DNA from: CAYMAT01 sp964388495 | GTDB lineage: Bacteria > Patescibacteriota > Gracilibacteria > Peribacterales > Peribacteraceae | Direction: 5' to 3' | DNA: 9,191 nucleotides | NCBI GenBank assembly: GCA_964388495.1 | Contig: CAYMAT010000048.1 | Coordinates: forward strand, 1 to 9,191 | Shown here: one piece after another, positions 7,170 to 9,191 of the stretch | Layout: every line of letters begins with the position of its first letter | How positions within the stretch are numbered: the stretch's first letter is position 1 | The notes under the pieces: generated by a model | The model's database searches: none | What the model was told of the DNA's origin: nothing | The model's input: only the letters and a program-made list of their open reading frames with translations | Position numbers and translations under genes: made by a program

Positions 7170-7191
7170 AAAGGGGACGGGAAATGGGGAA
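7170..7191 (-). promoter_or_regulatory. Pyrimidine-rich leader before atpF
   Basis: Between the atpE stop and the atpF ATG, 20 of 22 coding-strand bases are C or T (pattern TTCCCCATTTCCCGTCCCC, then TTT and the ATG). There is no Shine-Dalgarno sequence. The role in initiation is inferred. Confidence 0.4.
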
Positions 7192-7455
7192 TCAGACGAA
7201 CTTGAGGATAAGAGCGACGACGAGACAGTAGATGGCGATGGCTTCCGTGAAGGCTGCCGTGAGGATCATGGCGGTCTGGATACGGGAAGCGGCTTCCGGG
7301 TTGCGGCCGATGGCTTCGCAAGCCTTGGAACCGATCATGGCAATGCCCAGAGCGGCGAGTGCGGGACCGACGCACATCACGAGAGCGATGGCGAAATCCT
7401 TGGTGAGCATCGTGGCGGCAGTAGCCATCGTTGCGGTGGTACCTACGTCTTCCAT
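7192..7455 (-). CDS. atpE: F1Fo ATP synthase subunit c (proteolipid)
   Basis: An 87-residue hairpin of two membrane helices (about 20-43 and 60-84) that assembles into the rotor ring of Fo. The polar loop EAIGRNPEA (47-55) carries the conserved Arg at 51, and the ion-binding carboxylate is E71 in FTEAIAIYCLVVA. Na+-type rings have a Gln in helix 1, thirteen residues before the loop Arg, and Ser/Thr after the glutamate; here these positions are Ile38 and Ala72, so H+ coupling is predicted. The N-terminus is about 10 residues longer than in E. coli. Met10 or Met16 could be the true start, but the ATG at 7455 is the one directly behind the strongly C/T-rich leader. Confidence 0.96.
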   Translation of the reverse strand: MEDVGTTATMATAATMLTKDFAIALVMCVGPALAALGIAMIGSKACEAIGRNPEAASRIQTAMILTAAFTEAIAIYCLVVALILKFV

Positions 7456-7497
7456 AAGAGGGAGGGAGGAGAGATAAAAGAAATAAAGTGGGTAAAA
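7456..7497 (-). promoter_or_regulatory. 42-base pyrimidine-rich leader before atpE
   Basis: The longest gap in the atp operon. On the coding strand 38 of 42 bases are C or T, four are A and none is G, ending in TCTCTCCTCCCTCCCTCTT before the ATG. This excludes any Shine-Dalgarno pairing and makes the leader essentially unable to fold on itself. Subunit c is needed in many copies, so a special loading site here would make sense; that role is inferred. Confidence 0.5.
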
Positions 7498-8316
7498 TCA
7501 CCCGGCATCCAGAACTCTGCGGGAGAGATCCTGTTTGCTTGGTGCGTCGTGGTGTTCGTCATGCGAAGTCACCGCCATCTTGAGGAAGACGACGGTCAGC
7601 ATGGCGAAGACAAGTCCCTGGATGAAGCCCACAAAGATCTCAAGGCCCAGGAACGGGATGGGGGCAATGAACGGCAGGAGGAAGCTGATCACCACCAGCA
7701 GCACTTCACCGGCGAAGATGTTTCCAAACAGACGGAAGGTGAAGGAAATGAGACGGGAGAATTCACCGATGAATTCCAACAGCCCCACCACGGTGCCGAT
7801 CACGTACGGCTTCTTCCACGGGGCCACGAAGAACTTGGAGCTGTAATGGAACGGCCCCAGGATGATCATGCCAAACCCCTGGATGAGGAAGAACGAGACC
7901 AGCGCGATGGCCAGCGTCATGTTCACGTCGGCATTCATGGAGCGGAAGAGCGGCAGGGCCATCTCGTGCCCCTCGTGCATGCCATGGACCACAATGGACC
8001 CCACGCCCGGCAGAATGCCCATCCAGTTGGCCGTAACGATGTAGATGAAGATGGTGGCCAAAAGCGGAAAGGCGCGGCGGGTGATCTTTTCATCGTGCAC
8101 CACGCTCTCAAAGAGCTTGAAGAGTTCCTCCACAATCAACTCCATCATCGCCTGGAAGCGTCCGGGAACCAGTTTGTAGCGCGTGAGCGCCAGGCGAAGC
8201 GAGAGGAGCGTCAGAACGCCCATGGCCAGCCAGGCCATGAGCATGGTGTTGCGGATATCGAACGATCCCACGTGACCCACGACTTCCGATGCCAGTGTTG
8301 GTGCCTCAAGAGCCAT
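7498..8316 (-). CDS. atpB: F1Fo ATP synthase subunit a
   Basis: A 272-residue polytopic stator subunit forming the two ion half-channels against the c ring. The essential arginine is R195 in SFTFRLFGNIFAGE (191-204), matching E. coli R210; E204 matches E219, and Q233 in FIQGLVFAML corresponds to Q252. The ANWMGILPG block (96-104) is typical of the family, and several hydrophobic segments support five or six membrane helices. The C-terminal tail is His/Asp-rich (SHDEHHDAPS, 251-260) and hydrophilic. It starts 3 bases after the stop of the upstream accessory gene and ends in TGA before the 42-base leader of atpE. Confidence 0.97.
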   Translation of the reverse strand: MALEAPTLASEVVGHVGSFDIRNTMLMAWLAMGVLTLLSLRLALTRYKLVPGRFQAMMELIVEELFKLFESVVHDEKITRRAFPLLATIFIYIVTANWMGILPGVGSIVVHGMHEGHEMALPLFRSMNADVNMTLAIALVSFFLIQGFGMIILGPFHYSSKFFVAPWKKPYVIGTVVGLLEFIGEFSRLISFTFRLFGNIFAGEVLLVVISFLLPFIAPIPFLGLEIFVGFIQGLVFAMLTVVFLKMAVTSHDEHHDAPSKQDLSRRVLDAG

Positions 8317-8319
8317 AGA

Positions 8320-8610
8320 TCAGCTGGAGGGAGGGGAAGGGGGAGTGTCGGTACTGAATTCCTCGCGCATCACATCGCGGACGCGGTAGAAGATGGCGAC
8401 GGCGGAGGAGATGAAAGCGATAGCGAATCCCAGCAAAACAAACAAGGGTGACGTGCCCAGATACTTATCCAAATATGCGCCTCCAAAACCCAAAATCGTG
8501 ACGGGAAAGGCGGTCAAACAGCCAATTTGGGCAACCAGACTCAAACTCATCATCACCGCGCGGTCGCCGTGGACATCCTGCTTTGCCGGTGATGGGCGGG
8601 TAGCTTCCAT
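8320..8610 (-). CDS. atpI: AtpI/AtpZ-type small membrane protein of the atp operon
   Basis: A 96-residue protein with two membrane helices (about 22-44 and 54-76) joined by the family motif GAYLDKYLGTSPLF (44-57), typical of the ATPase gene-1 group. Relatives assist c-ring assembly or stability and have been linked to Mg2+/Ca2+ handling. It sits between atpC and atpB with 3-base gaps on both sides, in the position AtpQ takes in N-ATPase operons; no AtpR partner is present. The C-terminus TDTPPSPPSS is encoded by a C/T-rich run that also forms the leader of atpB. Whether it is closer to AtpI, AtpZ or AtpQ cannot be decided by eye, so the symbol is provisional. Confidence 0.82.
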   Translation of the reverse strand: MEATRPSPAKQDVHGDRAVMMSLSLVAQIGCLTAFPVTILGFGGAYLDKYLGTSPLFVLLGFAIAFISSAVAIFYRVRDVMREEFSTDTPPSPPSS

Positions 8611-8613
8611 TGT

Positions 8614-9027
8614 TTAGGCGGACAGACGGGAATGACGGCGGCGGCGCACGCTGCGCAGGCGGGCAAGTTCTCGGTCCAGTATAGCGGTCGCTTCCGCAAA
8701 GCCTTCAGCATCCCCACGCTTGTCCTGCAGCAGTTTCTCCGCGCGGAGCCTCGCCTCCTCCACAGCCTTCTCGTCCAGCGCGTCCACGCGGTCGGCGATG
8801 TCGCTCAAGATGCGGATGCTGCCGGGCTCCACCTGCACGGTGCCACGGGAAACGGCGAAGAACTGCTCGTTAGAACCGCGCACGGTCATCATTCCCGGAG
8901 CCAGCGTGGTGACGAGGGGAATATGGTTACGCATCACCGTGATCTCGCCCGCCGTGGTGGGCAGGGTGACCGACTGTGCCTCCGTAGAGAGGACGACGGC
9001 TTCCGGTGTAATGAGTTCAACGCGCAT
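8614..9027 (-). CDS. atpC: F1Fo ATP synthase subunit epsilon
   Basis: A 137-residue F1 central-stalk subunit that couples gamma to the c ring and can inhibit ATP hydrolysis. The N-terminal beta-sandwich (about 1-82) shows ITPEAVVLSTEAQSVTLPTTAGEITVMRNHIPLVTTLAPG; the C-terminal helical hairpin is about 84-125 (DEKAVEEARLRAEKLL, AILDRELARLRS). So the regulatory C-terminal domain is kept. The last residues form an unusually basic tail (RSVRRRRHSR, 125-134). It lies 22 bases behind atpD and 3 bases before the atpI-type gene. The start ATG has a C/T-rich leader without Shine-Dalgarno. Confidence 0.95.
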   Translation of the reverse strand: MRVELITPEAVVLSTEAQSVTLPTTAGEITVMRNHIPLVTTLAPGMMTVRGSNEQFFAVSRGTVQVEPGSIRILSDIADRVDALDEKAVEEARLRAEKLLQDKRGDAEGFAEATAILDRELARLRSVRRRRHSRLSA

Positions 9028-9049
9028 GAAAGGAAAATGCGTGGAGGAA
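9028..9049 (-). promoter_or_regulatory. Pyrimidine-rich leader before atpC
   Basis: In the gap between the atpD stop and the atpC ATG, 19 of 22 coding-strand bases are C or T, with TTCCTCC at one end and TTTTCCTTTC next to the ATG. No Shine-Dalgarno match is present. The role is inferred from its recurrence in the operon. Confidence 0.4.
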
Positions 9050-9191
9050 TTAAGCGCGGACTTCGTCGATGCCGCCCTTCATATAGAAGGCGGACTCGGG
9101 CAGATCGTCCATCTTGCCCTCCAGAATGGTCTTGAAACCGCGGATGGTCTCCTTCATGGTGACGAATTTTCCGGGGGCGCCGGTAAACACC
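9050..9191 (-). CDS. atpD: F1Fo ATP synthase subunit beta, C-terminal 47 residues (5' part outside window)
   Basis: The minus strand reads in from the window edge and ends at TAA (9052-9050). The 47 complete codons give VFTGAPGKFVTMKETIRGF followed by KTILEGKMDDLPESAFYMKG and GIDEVRA, the standard C-terminal helical domain of the catalytic beta subunit (family pattern EVFTG.PGK.V...DTI.GF..I..G..D.LPE.AFYM.G.I.E). The nucleotide-binding part lies beyond base 9191. It is the first atp gene visible, so the operon promoter is further upstream and unseen. Confidence 0.95.
   Translation of the reverse strand, partial: VFTGAPGKFVTMKETIRGFKTILEGKMDDLPESAFYMKGGIDEVRA

Noticed and set aside
7456..7480. 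Purine-rich plus-strand runs such as GGGAGGGAGGAGAG that look like Shine-Dalgarno sites
   Set aside because: No plausible plus-strand gene follows them. They are simply the complement of the pyrimidine-rich leaders of minus-strand genes.
7081..8451. A 456-residue plus-strand open frame opposite atpF, atpE and atpB
   Set aside because: It spans three antisense genes and their gaps, is low-complexity and hydrophilic (His/Glu/Asp/Gly), and is explained by codon bias of the real genes.
7192..8610. Na+-translocating N-ATPase operon, suggested by the D-C-(Q)-B-E-F order
   Set aside because: Delta is present, AtpR is absent, and the c subunit lacks the Gln and Ser/Thr of the Na+ site, so an ordinary proton-type F-ATPase fits better.
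1..9191. CRISPR array, tRNA/rRNA gene, insertion sequence, prophage or defence genes
   Set aside because: I saw no spaced direct repeats, RNA-gene folds, transposase or terminal repeats; nearly all bases are taken by identified housekeeping genes.

Overview
This window is a compact, GC-rich bacterial chromosome segment made almost entirely of housekeeping genes. I do not see a new defence, mobile or biosynthetic system in it. The standard bacterial code is in use: TGA ends most of the genes (rpsU, the P-type ATPase, atpG, atpH, atpF, atpE, atpB, atpI), which rules out lineages that recode UGA. The mix of a bS21 gene, an S-layer-homology protein with a Sec signal and a complete F-type ATP synthase with an unusual gene order would fit a Patescibacteria/CPR lineage of the Peregrinibacteria/Peribacteria kind. 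That assignment is a weak inference; Bacteroidota-like gene order is the main competing clue.

Layout. Plus strand: the 3' end of a ribosomal protein bS21 gene (1-181), an intrinsic terminator (187-213), and a large P2A-type (Ca2+-transporting) ATPase gene with a clear Shine-Dalgarno sequence (254-2935). A strong hairpin (2944-2973) separates it from everything else, which lies on the minus strand. Reading the minus strand 5'->3' (right to left): atpD (beta, 3' end only), atpC (epsilon), an atpI/atpZ-type accessory membrane protein, atpB (a), atpE (c), atpF (b), atpH (delta), atpA (alpha) and atpG (gamma). A secreted SLH-domain protein follows, behind its own candidate promoter (3723-3751).

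The nine atp genes are spaced from a 4-base overlap to 42 bases, so they are very likely one transcription unit whose promoter lies upstream of atpD, outside the window. Together they encode a complete F1Fo enzyme apart from the missing start of beta. The catalytic and coupling residues checked (Walker A and arginine finger of alpha, the stator arginine of a, the carboxylate of c) are all present, and the c subunit looks proton-type. The order D-C-I-B-E-F-H-A-G differs from the common I-B-E-F-H-A-G-D-C.

The most interesting signal concerns translation starts. The P-type ATPase has a textbook Shine-Dalgarno sequence. None of the minus-strand genes with a visible start has one; most are preceded by strikingly pyrimidine-rich tracts, in one case 38 of 42 bases with no G. 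This suggests a non-Shine-Dalgarno initiation mode for the atp operon.
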